From the NCBI GenBank assembly GCA_015057315.1, contig SVER01000003.1, positions 93,826-157,825 of the forward strand: DNA of 64,000 bases, given 5' to 3'. The notes below the pieces were generated by a model. The model made no database searches and was not told the origin of the DNA. It saw only the letters and a list, made by a program, of their open reading frames with translations. Positions 44,015-53,092 of the stretch are shown here, in pieces (position 1 is the first letter of the stretch; each line of letters opens with the position of its first letter). The translations under genes and the position numbers were made by a program. The DNA comes from Pseudobutyrivibrio ruminis (lineage in GTDB: Bacteria > Bacillota > Clostridia > Lachnospirales > Lachnospiraceae).

Positions 44015-45345
44015 TGAATATGGAAGGGATTTTTACACACAAAACAATCAATTTAATACTGATAATGACTGTAGCAATGTTGGCTTTTACTAGCTGTGGA
44101 AGGCATCCTAACAACGCTACTGTAACAAACCATACTGGCTCTGCTCTAAAGCAGGAGTCTGCAAATGTGGAGAATCAGGATGCCACCGCTTCTCCGAAGG
44201 AAGAGGAGATAGTAGAGGCGCCTCTTTACATCGTTGAGAATCTTAACATGACAGACGAGACCATATCTTTGTATTCAGTGGATGAAGATAAGCAGATTAG
44301 GTACAACTACAATATGACCACACGGTTTTTGGATAAGTTTGGCACAAACAGTGTGTGGGCAAGCTTTACAAACGGCACAGTTGTTACAATCGGAGATTTC
44401 CTGCCTGCCTCAGGAGCACTTGAATCCGTTCAAAAGAGTGGGGATGTATGGATATTTGACGATATTTCCAAGTATAAGCTAGAGCCCGAACGAGGCCTTA
44501 TTACAATAGATGGCAAGAATTACAAGATTACTGATAAGACCAAGGTCTACTCTGACAATCTTAAGATTCAGGCATCTGATATCGGTGAAGATGACATTAT
44601 TACTGTTGTAGGTCAGGAAAAGGAAGTTATTTCCATTGCAGTTACTACAGGTCATGGGTATTTTAAGCTGACTAATACGTCATTGTTTGACGGCAGTATG
44701 ATTTTTATAGGTAAGAAGATAGTATCCACAGTCTATGGGGACGAGCTAATAGAAGTACCAGAAGGAACATATAACATTACGGTTGCTAACAATGGCTGGG
44801 GCGGCACTGGGGAATATTCAGTTGCAAGAAATGCCACTACTGTAATTAATTTAGAGGATTTAAAGGGGGAAGGACCATCATTCTGTTTGCTTACATTCCT
44901 TGTTACAGTGCCAGACACTTATGTATTCTTGGATGGCAAGCAGGTGGATGTAACAGAGCCTCAGAAAGTTCAGTACGGCTCACATAAGCTGGTGGTACAG
45001 TGCGATGGTTATACATCATGGAACAAGACACTGGTGGTTAATTCTGAATCTGCCACTATTACCCTTGAAATGGAAACAGATACGGGGGAAACTACAGAAC
45101 AATCTGTAACAAACAATACTCAGAATAATGAGCAGGCTGATACGTCAAATACTGCAAATCAGCTTCCTAATCAGACAACAAATCAGACAACAAACCAGGC
45201 TACTAATGGGACTACAAATAATTCTGTAAATAGGAATAATTCACCTGAAAAAGAGTCTGCTGGTAGCACTTTAAAAGACAATTACGATTACGAAGTGGAT
45301 TATTTATCGACAATTTCAGACCTTATCAGTAATCTTATGAATTAG
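44014..45345 (+). CDS. PEGA-domain lipoprotein
   Basis: A lipoprotein signal is clear: a hydrophobic stretch (LILIMTVAMLAFTSC) with the lipidated Cys at 28. Two regions near residues 225-360 (SMIFIGKKIVSTVYGDELIEVPEGTYNITV, TYVFLDGKQVDVTEPQKVQYGSHKLVVQ) are PEGA-type beta domains, found in surface proteins that bind wall glycans or partners. A Thr/Asn-rich tail follows, with a short tandem repeat NQTTNQTT encoded by repeated 12-base units near 45171-45195. The ATG overlaps the cca stop (TAATG). Its exact role is unknown. Confidence 0.8.
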   Translation: MNMEGIFTHKTINLILIMTVAMLAFTSCGRHPNNATVTNHTGSALKQESANVENQDATASPKEEEIVEAPLYIVENLNMTDETISLYSVDEDKQIRYNYNMTTRFLDKFGTNSVWASFTNGTVVTIGDFLPASGALESVQKSGDVWIFDDISKYKLEPERGLITIDGKNYKITDKTKVYSDNLKIQASDIGEDDIITVVGQEKEVISIAVTTGHGYFKLTNTSLFDGSMIFIGKKIVSTVYGDELIEVPEGTYNITVANNGWGGTGEYSVARNATTVINLEDLKGEGPSFCLLTFLVTVPDTYVFLDGKQVDVTEPQKVQYGSHKLVVQCDGYTSWNKTLVVNSESATITLEMETDTGETTEQSVTNNTQNNEQADTSNTANQLPNQTTNQTTNQATNGTTNNSVNRNNSPEKESAGSTLKDNYDYEVDYLSTISDLISNLMN

Positions 45346-45479
45346 CCAACTGTGAAAAAGATGTGAACTTCCCGAAAAATCAAGGGTTTGTAAATAGTAA
45401 TAGTGTTTAAAAATTACGCAAAAAATTTGTAATAATCCATAAAAACCTTATAAAAACGGGATATTTTAGGGTTTTCTTG

Positions 45480-45508
45480 TTGACATGCAAAGTCAAAACA
45501 ATTATAAA
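45480..45508 (+). promoter_or_regulatory. hup promoter
   Basis: TTGACA (45480-45485), 17 bases, TATAAA (45503-45508) is near consensus, as expected for an abundant protein. It leaves a leader of about 60 bases with a strong ribosome binding site GAGGAGG. Confidence 0.8.
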
Positions 45509-45573
45509 GAATATTGTAGTTAAGGGATTTCCCAACTATAAAATTTAAATTAAATTCTCGAGGAGGAATAGTA

Positions 45574-45846
45574 ATGAACAAGACAGAATTAGTAGCAGCT
45601 ATCGCTAGCAAGGCTAACATTTCTAAGAAGGACGCAGAAGCTTCTGTTAAGGCATTTACAGAGGTTGTTGCTGAAGAGCTTAAGAAGGGGGAGAAGATTC
45701 AGCTTGTAGGTTTTGGTACTTTTGAAGTATCTGCAAGAGCAGCTCGTACAGGTAGAAACCCACAGACAGGCGCAGAGATGAAGATTCCTGCATCTAAGGC
45801 TCCTAAGTTTAAGGCTGGTAAGGCTCTTAAGGATGCTATCAACTAA
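45574..45846 (+). CDS. hup: DNA-binding protein HU
   Basis: This 90-residue histone-like protein compacts the nucleoid. [55 protein letters not shown] and [19 protein letters not shown] match HU throughout, including the DNA-contacting arm RNPQTG. Codon bias is high. It has its own promoter and terminator and stands ahead of rqcP, as in many Clostridia. Confidence 0.97.
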   Translation: MNKTELVAAIASKANISKKDAEASVKAFTEVVAEELKKGEKIQLVGFGTFEVSARAARTGRNPQTGAEMKIPASKAPKFKAGKALKDAIN

Positions 45847-45876
45847 TATATTTTTTGATTTTTATTAGATGATGGT

Positions 45877-45904
45877 GGGGTTCGGCTATGCCGAACCCCT
45901 TTTT
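45877..45904 (+). terminator. hup terminator
   Basis: GGGGTTCGGC and GCCGAACCCC form a 10-bp stem with loop TAT, followed by TTTTT. Very strong. Confidence 0.95.
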
Positions 45905-45914
45905 ATTAAAATGA

Positions 45915-45962
45915 GCCTTCCCCCTTTGGGGGAAGGTGCCCCGCAGGGGCGGATGAGGGTAA
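45915..45962 (+). repeat. Dispersed double-hairpin repeat, copy 3
   Basis: CCTTCCCCC/GGGGGAAGG (45916-45936) and GCCCC/GGGGC around GCA (45938-45950) are followed by GGATGAGGGTA. The tail ends two bases before the rqcP ATG at 45964 and provides its ribosome binding site. The second stem differs in sequence from copies 1 and 2 but keeps its pairing, which points to selection on RNA structure. Confidence 0.88.
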
Positions 45963-45963
45963 G

Positions 45964-46203
45964 ATGAGACTAGACAAATATCTAAAAGTAAGCCGCTTAA
46001 TCAAACGTCGCACCGTAGCCAACGAGGCTTGCGACAGCGGTCGAGTACAAATTAATGGAAAAATTGCGAAAGCTTCCACTGATGTTAAGATTGGTGATAT
46101 AATTGAGATAGCATTTGGTAACAAAAATGTTAAGGTAGAAGTATTAGATATTCAGGAAACTACAAAAAAGGATGCAGCAGCGGAGCTATTCAAGTATGTC
46201 TAA
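45964..46203 (+). CDS. rqcP: S4-domain RNA-binding protein RqcP (YabO)
   Basis: MRLDKYLKVSRLIKRRTVANEACDSGRVQINGKIAKASTDVKIGD in outline is a complete S4 RNA-binding domain, in a 79-residue protein like RqcP/Hsp15. In Bacillus RqcP helps RqcH add alanine tails to stalled peptides on the 50S subunit. The position between hup and divIC matches the conserved Firmicutes order. It overlaps divIC by eight bases. Confidence 0.9.
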   Translation: MRLDKYLKVSRLIKRRTVANEACDSGRVQINGKIAKASTDVKIGDIIEIAFGNKNVKVEVLDIQETTKKDAAAELFKYV

Positions 46204-46504
46204 AAAGGGAAGAAGAGTTAGAAGAAAGAAAACCTCTACAGGTAGAATATACGTAGCTGTAATCATGCTTTTTATGATAGGGGCTATGACTGTCCAGATG
46301 GTTAATCTGTATCGCAAGAATCAGGACTACAAGAGGACAGAAGAGACTCTTGAAAAGCAGCTTGAATCAGCTAAGCAAAAGCAGGATAAATTAAAGGAAG
46401 ATGAAGAATACGTCGGTAGCGACGAATACATAGAAAAAGAAGCATCTGAGAAGCTTGGATTAACACATGACAATTGGATCATTTTTAAAGAAAAAGAAAA
46501 TTAA
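46196..46504 (+). CDS. divIC: Septum formation protein DivIC/FtsL-like
   Basis: The protein has a basic cytoplasmic start (MSKKGRRVRRKKTSTGR), one membrane segment (about 19-40) and a coiled coil of Lys/Glu/Gln (about 40-75). It ends EYIEKEASEKLGLTHDNWIIFKEKEN, the DivIC pattern where ExxAREKLGL-like residues precede a Pro/Trp strand. It is a division-site scaffold with DivIB and FtsL. The start at 46196 gives 102 residues. It overlaps rqcP by eight bases and tilS by 38. In spore formers yabP, yabQ and spoIIE usually lie around it; none is here. Confidence 0.85.
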   Translation: MSKKGRRVRRKKTSTGRIYVAVIMLFMIGAMTVQMVNLYRKNQDYKRTEETLEKQLESAKQKQDKLKEDEEYVGSDEYIEKEASEKLGLTHDNWIIFKEKEN

Positions 46505-47834
46505 CGAATATATTGAGAAATACAATATGCTTAATAGAGGCGATGGAGTAGTGCTAGGCCTGTCAGGAGGCCCAGATTCCGTATGCCTCTTTTTTGTATT
46601 GTTAGCACTTAAATCAGAATATGACCTTACCATAGAGGCAGTGCACATTAATCACATGATTAGAGGCACAGATGCTGACGAGGACCAGGAATATGTTAGA
46701 CAGCTATGCCAGGAATTTGATGTACCTTTAAAAGCGCTAAAAATCGATATTCCTGCACTTGCCAGTGCAAGCGGCAGGTCTATAGAGGAAGAGGCCAGAA
46801 TCGCCAGATACGAGGCATTTGAGGATGCTGCAACTATGCTGAGGGATAAAGGCTTTAATACTAAGATAGCTGTGGCTCATAATGCCGATGATAATGCTGA
46901 GACAGTGCTGTTTCACATGGCTAGAGGCACTGGGCTAGACGGTATGTGCGGCATCGCTCCTGTAAGGGATGGAATTATCAGGCCGCTACTTGCAGTTCCT
47001 AAGAAAGATATCTTAGAATTCTTGGAATCTAATGAAATAGCCTATTGCATCGATGCTACTAACAACCAGGTGGATTATGATAGAAACAGAATCAGGCACA
47101 ATATCATGCCTGAGCTTAATCTTATAAACGATAAGGCTTTAGAGCACATATTTGATATGACAGAAAGGCTATCCCAGGTGGCAGATTACATATCCTTCGA
47201 GGCCAAGGGCTTGCTACAGATGGCTAAGCAAGAGGATGGGTCTCTTAGAAAACGGGCCATATCTACAGCTCCTAGGGTAATTGCAAGCCAGGCAATTAAG
47301 GAATATTTAAGCAGCTTTATGCCTTATCAGAAGGATGTTTCGGCAGTCCATATCGATTCAATATTAGATTTGCTTAATGAGGACGGGGAGCGTCAGGTTC
47401 AGCTTCCATACAAGAAAACCCTCATAATATCCTACGAAAAGATGTATGTGATTGATAAAGAAGAAGCAGAGGCTAAAAAAGTTAATCCTAGGTTTGAATA
47501 TAGGGAATTTGCCTATGAAAAAGCCATGAATTACCCTAAAGAAACCTATACGAAATGGTTCGATTGTGATAGAATAATGGCTAATGTTGTAATAAGAACC
47601 AGGGCTGAAGGGGATTATCTTGTCATCGATTCTGAAGGTAATCGCAAGTCAATTCAAGATTATTTTGTTGATGAGAAAATTCCAAGGCATATGCGTGATA
47701 CAGTACCTCTAGTGTGCGATGGCAATCATGTTATGTGGGTAGTAGGCCACAGGGTTAGCGAATATTACAAGATTTCTACAAATACCACTCGAGTATTAGA
47801 GATAAGTTACACGGAGGAAGAACAAAATGAGTGA
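46467..47834 (+). CDS. tilS: tRNA(Ile)-lysidine synthetase
   Basis: TilS attaches lysine to C34 of tRNA-Ile(CAU), changing its decoding to AUA. The PP-loop VVLGLSGGPDSVCLFF has SGGPDS at 33-38, and VHINHMIRGTDADEDQEYV, VAHNADDNAETVLFHMARGTGLDGMCGI and the C-terminal TilS domain (IRTRAEGDYLVI ... KIPRHMRDTVPLVCDG) are present. The ATG at 46467 lies inside divIC, a 38-base overlap. A later ATG at 46527 would cut into the N-terminal helix. hpt overlaps its end by eight bases. Confidence 0.94.
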   Translation: MTIGSFLKKKKINEYIEKYNMLNRGDGVVLGLSGGPDSVCLFFVLLALKSEYDLTIEAVHINHMIRGTDADEDQEYVRQLCQEFDVPLKALKIDIPALASASGRSIEEEARIARYEAFEDAATMLRDKGFNTKIAVAHNADDNAETVLFHMARGTGLDGMCGIAPVRDGIIRPLLAVPKKDILEFLESNEIAYCIDATNNQVDYDRNRIRHNIMPELNLINDKALEHIFDMTERLSQVADYISFEAKGLLQMAKQEDGSLRKRAISTAPRVIASQAIKEYLSSFMPYQKDVSAVHIDSILDLLNEDGERQVQLPYKKTLIISYEKMYVIDKEEAEAKKVNPRFEYREFAYEKAMNYPKETYTKWFDCDRIMANVVIRTRAEGDYLVIDSEGNRKSIQDYFVDEKIPRHMRDTVPLVCDGNHVMWVVGHRVSEYYKISTNTTRVLEISYTEEEQNE

Positions 47835-48351
47835 GAACATCAGAGTTCTGTTACCAGAGGATGAATTAGCTGAAAGAATAGCAGAACTAGGAGCACAGAT
47901 TAGCAAGGACTATGAGGGTGAATCAGTATTTTTAGTATGTATATTAAAGGGCGCAGCCTTCTTCGCATGTGAGCTTGCAAAGCGTATCACAGTCCCTGTT
48001 ACTATTGATTTTATGGCTACATCCAGCTATGAAGGCGGCACAGTATCTTCAGGTGTAGTTAAGATTAAGAAAGAGTTAGACTTAGACCCAACTGGACAGA
48101 ATGTCATTATAGTTGAGGATATTATAGATAGTGGTAACACACTTAATTTCCTTGGACAGTATTTCAAGGACCGCGGGGCTAAATCAGTTCGCATGGTTAC
48201 AATGCTTGATAAGCCAGACCGCAGAGAGGTAGATGTACACGTAGATTACACAGGCTTCACTATTCCAGATCAGTTTGTAGTTGGATATGGACTTGATTAT
48301 GACCAGAAGTATCGCAATCTTCCATATATCGGAGTAGTTGAATTAGACTAG
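47827..48351 (+). CDS. hpt: Hypoxanthine phosphoribosyltransferase
   Basis: This purine salvage enzyme makes IMP or GMP from hypoxanthine or guanine and PRPP. The PRPP-binding motif VIIVEDIIDSGNTL and the LKGAAFFACELAKRI and MATSSYEGGTVSSG loops are intact in 174 residues. It overlaps tilS by eight bases and is followed by ftsH nine bases on, the conserved tilS-hpt-ftsH order. Confidence 0.96.
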   Translation: MSENIRVLLPEDELAERIAELGAQISKDYEGESVFLVCILKGAAFFACELAKRITVPVTIDFMATSSYEGGTVSSGVVKIKKELDLDPTGQNVIIVEDIIDSGNTLNFLGQYFKDRGAKSVRMVTMLDKPDRREVDVHVDYTGFTIPDQFVVGYGLDYDQKYRNLPYIGVVELD

Positions 48352-48360
48352 GAGGAAAAA

Positions 48361-50184
48361 TTGAAGAAAACTAGAGCTTCAGGAATGATTATCTATGCCA
48401 TTTTTGTAGTGGTGATACTTGGTATTTTGTATACAAGTATGGGCAAATCAACAGCTACATACACAATGGCACAGTTTAAAAGAGCAATCAAGCATGATGA
48501 GGTAACTTCTGTTAACATCGTACAGAACGAGCAGGTACCTACAGGTGCAGCTAATATCAAGCTTTCTGATGGCACAACAGTTAAGCTTTACGTTTCAGAT
48601 GTAAACGAAGTGGAAAGCTTACTTGAAAAAGCTAGGATTACCTACACACTTTCAGATGTTCCTCATGACAGCTGGATTTCCGATTTGCTTCCAATGCTTG
48701 TAGTGCTAGGTGCAGTATTCATATTGTTTATGATGCTGATGAATGCCCAAGGCACAGGTGGCGGTGGCGGAGCAAATGCCAGAATGATGAATTTCGGCAA
48801 GAGCCGCGCCAAGATGACTTCCAAAGAAGATATTAATACCACATTTGATGATGTGGCAGGCCTTAAGGAAGAAAAGGAAGAAGTGGAAGAGCTTGTTGAT
48901 TTCCTTAAAGATCCGGCCAAGTACACACGCCTTGGTGCACGTATTCCTAAGGGTGTTATTCTTGTAGGCCCTCCGGGAACAGGTAAGACTCTTCTTGCCA
49001 AGGCTATTGCAGGAGAGGCAGGAGTTCCATTCTTCTCTATTTCAGGTTCTGATTTCGTAGAGATGTTTGTTGGTGTAGGTGCCAGCCGTGTTCGTGATTT
49101 GTTTGAAGAGGCTAAGCAGAATGCCCCATGTATCGTATTTATTGATGAGATAGATGCAGTTGCCCGCAGAAGAGGTACTGGTATGGGCGGCGGCCACGAT
49201 GAGCGTGAGCAGACACTTAATCAGCTTCTTGTAGAGATGGATGGATTTGGTGTAAACGAAGGCATTATCGTAATGGCAGCCACTAACCGTGTTGATATAT
49301 TAGATCAGGCTATCATGCGTCCAGGACGTTTCGATAGAAAGGTTTATGTAGGTCGTCCTGATGTTAAGGGACGTGAGGAAATTCTTAAGGTACACGCTGC
49401 TAACAAGGCTTTGGCAGAGGATGTTGACCTTAAGCAGGTGGCTCAGTCTACTGTAGGCTTTACCGGAGCGGATCTTGAGAATCTCCTTAACGAGGCAGCA
49501 ATCCTTGCAGCAGGCGAGGACAGAGCCTATATCCTACAGGAGGATATTAAGAAATCCTTCATCAAGGTAGGAATTGGTAAGGAAAAGAAGAGCAGGGTGG
49601 TTTCTGACAAGGAAAAGAAAATCACTGCTTATCACGAGGCAGGACATGCAATACTCTTCCATGTGTTGCCTGATGTTGGACCGGTATATACAGTTTCGAT
49701 TATTCCTACAGGCGCCAGCGCCGCAGGATATACCATGCCAATAGATGAAAATGATGATATGTTTAATACTAAGGGTAAGATGACTCAGAATATCATTGTT
49801 TCACTAGGCGGCAGGGTTGCAGAGGAGCTTATATTTGATGATGTGACCACAGGTGCATCAAACGATATTAAGCAGGCTACTCAGATGGCTAAGAATATGG
49901 TTACTAAATATGGATTTTCTAAGGCAATCGGCATGGTTCACTATGGCGATGACGACGAAGAAGTATTTATAGGTCGTGACCTTGCCCATACAAAGGGCTT
50001 TTCCGATGCTACAGCGAAGGCCATCGATGATGAAGTTAAGAAGATTATCGATGAATGTTATGAAAAAGCTGTGAAAATTCTAAAAGATAATGAACAGATT
50101 TTGCATAAATGTGCTAATCTATTAATAGAGAATGAAAGAATTGGTAGAGAGGACTTCGAAGCATTATTTGATGCTGAGAACTAG
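48361..50184 (+). CDS. ftsH: ATP-dependent zinc metalloprotease FtsH
   Basis: This membrane-bound AAA protease degrades misfolded membrane proteins and regulators. Two membrane segments (about 7-25 and 104-124) flank an outer domain. The AAA module has GPPGTGKT and FIDEIDAV with the second region of homology. The zinc site [10 protein letters not shown] and the third ligand Asp region follow near residue 420-500. The 607 residues fit. The start is a TTG at 48361 behind AGGAGG. The tail is short compared with other FtsH proteins but normal for Clostridia. Confidence 0.97.
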   Translation: MKKTRASGMIIYAIFVVVILGILYTSMGKSTATYTMAQFKRAIKHDEVTSVNIVQNEQVPTGAANIKLSDGTTVKLYVSDVNEVESLLEKARITYTLSDVPHDSWISDLLPMLVVLGAVFILFMMLMNAQGTGGGGGANARMMNFGKSRAKMTSKEDINTTFDDVAGLKEEKEEVEELVDFLKDPAKYTRLGARIPKGVILVGPPGTGKTLLAKAIAGEAGVPFFSISGSDFVEMFVGVGASRVRDLFEEAKQNAPCIVFIDEIDAVARRRGTGMGGGHDEREQTLNQLLVEMDGFGVNEGIIVMAATNRVDILDQAIMRPGRFDRKVYVGRPDVKGREEILKVHAANKALAEDVDLKQVAQSTVGFTGADLENLLNEAAILAAGEDRAYILQEDIKKSFIKVGIGKEKKSRVVSDKEKKITAYHEAGHAILFHVLPDVGPVYTVSIIPTGASAAGYTMPIDENDDMFNTKGKMTQNIIVSLGGRVAEELIFDDVTTGASNDIKQATQMAKNMVTKYGFSKAIGMVHYGDDDEEVFIGRDLAHTKGFSDATAKAIDDEVKKIIDECYEKAVKILKDNEQILHKCANLLIENERIGREDFEALFDAEN

Positions 50185-50223
50185 CTCAAAATCGCTGTAT
50201 AAGGAATGAATGGGGAATATTTA

Positions 50224-50297
50224 GTGCAGTATGCACAAAAACATTTATGATGATTTGTTATATTTGTGCACACTTAAGTGTTGCACGGCCATATAAT
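50224..50297 (+). promoter_or_regulatory. Promoter and operator-like palindromes before the neopullulanase gene
   Basis: GTGCAGTATGCAC (50224-50236) is a palindrome. GTGCA-N11-TGCAC (50266-50286) encloses CACTTAAGTG (50271-50280), the same site as the array at 20017-20383. TATAAT (50292-50297) follows directly, with no good -35 box, which suggests an activator- or repressor-controlled promoter. A second TATAAT occurs at 50327-50332. Confidence 0.5.
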
Positions 50298-50370
50298 AAA
50301 CATCGTAAAAACCCCCCAATACATTATATAATTTTTACTAACCCCATAGTAAAAATACCTTCTCCTAAAA

Positions 50371-50396
50371 AGACAGCGATCGTAGCTGTCTTTTTT
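50371..50396 (+). terminator. Terminator between the promoter region and the neopullulanase gene
   Basis: AGACAGC (50371-50377) and GCTGTCT (50385-50391) form a 7-bp stem with a seven-base loop and a T6 run. It ends the ftsH transcript. It also lies between the TATAAT boxes and the start codon at 50428, with no room for a further promoter, so it may act as an attenuator. Confidence 0.8.
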
Positions 50397-50427
50397 ACTA
50401 TCTAAAAATATTCGAGGGGAGCTCGTT

Positions 50428-52458
50428 ATGAATATCCAGGCAATTTACTCAGATGGAACAGCAGAATATAGACACCCTATGGAGCCGGAGCCTTACGATT
50501 TAGTAACAATAAGGCTAAGAGTCTACCATCAGGAGGAATTAGATGCCTTTCTTGTATCTAAGCAGCTGGAATCTGCCAAGAAGATGCACTTAGAGCGTAC
50601 ACGTGGCGAATTCGACTATTATTCTTGTGATGTGAAGTTGCAGGATAAGGAATTTAGATATCATTTTGAAATCGTTGGTGATTATGGCATCTATTATTAC
50701 GATAGAGTGGGATTGTGGCGCGACCTGAGAGAGCATTATGACTTTTCTATAATGCCTGGCTTTTCCACACCAGCATGGGCAAAAGGTGCAGTTATGTACC
50801 AAATCCTTGTGGATAGATTCTGCAATGGTGATAAGAGCAACGATGTGGAAACCAATGAATATCATTATGTGGGCGCACCTGTTCAAAGGGTAACTGACTG
50901 GGATAGCATTCCCGCAAATCTTGATATAGGTAGATTTTACGGTGGAGACTTAGAGGGCGTTAGGCAAAAGCTGCATTACCTTAAGAGTTTAGGTGTAGAG
51001 GTAATTTATTTTAATCCTCTGTTTGTTTCTCCGTCTAATCATAAATACGATACTTCTGATTATGACCACATCGACCCTCATTTTACTGTTATTAAAAATG
51101 ATGGCGGAGAGTGTCTGAAGGATGGGGATTATGATAATACCCATGCCACTAAATATAAGCTGAGAGTCACTAACAAAGAGAATCTGGATGCAAGTAACCA
51201 GTTCTTTGCAGATTTTGTAAATGAGGCTCACGATAAGGGAATTAGAATCATTATTGATGGTGTATTTAACCATTGTGGTTCATTTAATAAATGGCTAAAT
51301 AGGGAAAAGATTTATTCTAAGGAAGAGGGCTATGCACCTAGAGCTTACGAAAGCAAGGATAGTCCATATCACGACTTCTTCTGGTTTTACGAAGACTCTT
51401 GGCCAGATAACAAATCATATGATGGCTGGTGGAGTCATGATACATTGCCTAAGCTTAACTACGAGGCTTCTGAGAAGCTATATAAATACATAATGGATAT
51501 TGGCAAAAAGTGGGTGAGTCCCCCATACAATTGTGATGGCTGGAGATTGGATGTTGCTGCGGATTTAGGGCATTCAGAGGAATTTAACCATAAGTTCTGG
51601 CGTGATTTCAGGGATGCAGTAAAATCTGCAAATCCTAATGCTATTATTCTTGCAGAGCATTATGGAAACCCTAGTGCGTGGCTTGCTGGAGACCAGTGGG
51701 ATACTATCATGAATTATGATGCCTTTATGGAACCACTTACATTCTTCCTGACAGGTATGGAGAAACATTCTGACGAATTCCAGCCTAGTGCGATAGGGGA
51801 TGGAGAGCGATTTAAGAATACCATGCTACATTTTATGGCTCGTCTTAAGACACCATCATTGTATTGTTCCATGAATCAGCTTTCTAACCACGACCATTCC
51901 AGATTTTTGACCCGTACTAATCATGTGGTGGGGCGTCTTGCTACTAAGGGTGCCAGAGCTGCAGAGGAGGGCGTTAGCGTGCCTATAATGAAGCTGGCAG
52001 AGATGGTTCAGATGACCTGGCCAGGAGCTCCTACCCTTTATTATGGTGATGAGGCAGGGGTATGTGGTTTTACCGACCCAGATAGCCGTCGTACCTTTCC
52101 TTGGGGTCACTGCGATTACAATTTAATCGATTACACCAGGGATATGATAATGATTCACAAGCACAGCAAGGCCATTAAGGAAGGCTCATTTAGATTCCTT
52201 AACTGTGGACAGGGATTCATCAGTTTTGCACGTTTTACTTCTAACGAGCAGGTAATTGTGGTGATAAACTCCAATACGAATGCCATCACTGTGGATATCC
52301 CAGTATGGATTGCCGGGGTTCCTATGAATTGCAATTTGGAACGTGCGATTTTGACCAATGAGGTTGGTTATTCAATAATGCCTACCGATATAAAAGTTGA
52401 GGGAGGAAATCTCCATGTGGAGCTGACTCCTTTATCTGGCATTGTGTACAAAAGATGA
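50428..52458 (+). CDS. GH13 alpha-glucan hydrolase, neopullulanase/cyclomaltodextrinase type
   Basis: An N-terminal beta domain of about 120 residues resembles CBM34. The GH13 barrel follows, with the four conserved regions: IIIDGVFNHCG, CDGWRLDVAADLG (nucleophile Asp), IILAEHYGNP (acid/base Glu) and QLSNHDHSRF (transition-state Asp). MYQILVDRFCNGD and the N-domain point to the neopullulanase/maltogenic amylase group. There is no signal peptide, so it should act on imported maltodextrins or cyclodextrins in the cytoplasm. At 676 residues it is somewhat longer than usual. The ATG follows GAGGGGAG. Confidence 0.9.
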   Translation: MNIQAIYSDGTAEYRHPMEPEPYDLVTIRLRVYHQEELDAFLVSKQLESAKKMHLERTRGEFDYYSCDVKLQDKEFRYHFEIVGDYGIYYYDRVGLWRDLREHYDFSIMPGFSTPAWAKGAVMYQILVDRFCNGDKSNDVETNEYHYVGAPVQRVTDWDSIPANLDIGRFYGGDLEGVRQKLHYLKSLGVEVIYFNPLFVSPSNHKYDTSDYDHIDPHFTVIKNDGGECLKDGDYDNTHATKYKLRVTNKENLDASNQFFADFVNEAHDKGIRIIIDGVFNHCGSFNKWLNREKIYSKEEGYAPRAYESKDSPYHDFFWFYEDSWPDNKSYDGWWSHDTLPKLNYEASEKLYKYIMDIGKKWVSPPYNCDGWRLDVAADLGHSEEFNHKFWRDFRDAVKSANPNAIILAEHYGNPSAWLAGDQWDTIMNYDAFMEPLTFFLTGMEKHSDEFQPSAIGDGERFKNTMLHFMARLKTPSLYCSMNQLSNHDHSRFLTRTNHVVGRLATKGARAAEEGVSVPIMKLAEMVQMTWPGAPTLYYGDEAGVCGFTDPDSRRTFPWGHCDYNLIDYTRDMIMIHKHSKAIKEGSFRFLNCGQGFISFARFTSNEQVIVVINSNTNAITVDIPVWIAGVPMNCNLERAILTNEVGYSIMPTDIKVEGGNLHVELTPLSGIVYKR

Positions 52459-52472
52459 GCCTAATATTGTAA

Positions 52473-52501
52473 TTTACAAGCCATACTGTATTTAGTATAA
52501 T
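52473..52501 (+). promoter_or_regulatory. Promoter of the J-domain gene
   Basis: TTTACA (52473-52478), 17 bases, TATAAT (52496-52501) is a good sigma-A promoter 15 bases after the upstream stop codon. It leaves a leader of about 80 bases. Confidence 0.65.
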
Positions 52502-52587
52502 CAAGGTAGGTTCAGGTATTGATACACAATATATAGTTGTTAATGATTGGCCTAACCCAAGTTATTGAGTTTTACGGGAGAGTTATT

Positions 52588-53040
52588 ATGGCAAAGGATC
52601 TCACATGTCAAAGCAACATCGACATGCAATCACTTGAGGACCGACATAAAGAGCTAGAAAAAGCATGGAACGATTTGCTAATGGAAAGAAGAGAGTATGA
52701 AGCGCGTATTCACGCCCTCGAACAGCAAGAAAAGCAGTTTCAGTTAAAATGGGATTTGTTAATTACAGAGACCCAGAGGCTTGCTGAAGACAAGAAGCAA
52801 TTCGAAAGAAAGAAAAAGTTCTATGAGCACGTACAATCAAGCTACATAGAACCATATCAGGAGCAGGATAACATCGTCCACGGAGAGATGTTCTTTTCTG
52901 GTGTTTCTGATAAGAAAGCGCTCAAAAAGCGCTATAAGGATTTAATTAAAATCTATCATCCAGACGGCGAATCTGGCGACACCGCCACCGTCGCCGAAAT
53001 CAACCGCGAATACGAAGATTTAAAAGAGACAATGAATTAA
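52588..53040 (+). CDS. Coiled-coil protein with C-terminal J-domain
   Basis: Residues 10-90 are a long charged coiled coil (DRHKELEKAWNDLLMERREYEARIHALEQQEK in outline). The C-terminus SDKKALKKRYKDLIKIYHPDGESGD ... AEINREYEDLKETM is a J-domain core with the HPD tripeptide that stimulates DnaK ATPase. The first J-domain helix is short. So it may recruit DnaK to a partner bound by the coiled coil. The start is the ATG at 52588 after CGGGAGAG, giving 150 residues; the longer reading is rejected. The function is not known. Confidence 0.75.
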   Translation: MAKDLTCQSNIDMQSLEDRHKELEKAWNDLLMERREYEARIHALEQQEKQFQLKWDLLITETQRLAEDKKQFERKKKFYEHVQSSYIEPYQEQDNIVHGEMFFSGVSDKKALKKRYKDLIKIYHPDGESGDTATVAEINREYEDLKETMN

Positions 53041-53045
53041 AAAAA

Positions 53046-53091
53046 GCCTTCCCCTTGAGGGGAAGGTGGTCCGAAGGACCGGATGAGGTGT
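53046..53091. repeat. Dispersed double-hairpin repeat, copy 4
   Basis: CCTTCCCC/GGGGAAGG and GGTCC/GGACC around GAA are followed by GGATGAGGTGTA. This copy lies between convergent genes, so it cannot act as a ribosome binding site here. It may serve as the terminator region for both. Confidence 0.85.
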
Positions 53092-53092
53092 A

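Noticed and set aside
45171..45200. Repeated AATCAGACAACA units as a mobile or regulatory repeat
   Set aside because: They lie in frame in the Thr/Asn-rich tail of a lipoprotein and are ordinary low-complexity coding repeats.
48393..49001. Open frames on the strand opposite ftsH, and similar ones opposite uvrA, metK and proS
   Set aside because: They mirror the codon pattern of strongly expressed genes, have no ribosome binding sites and encode low-complexity sequence.
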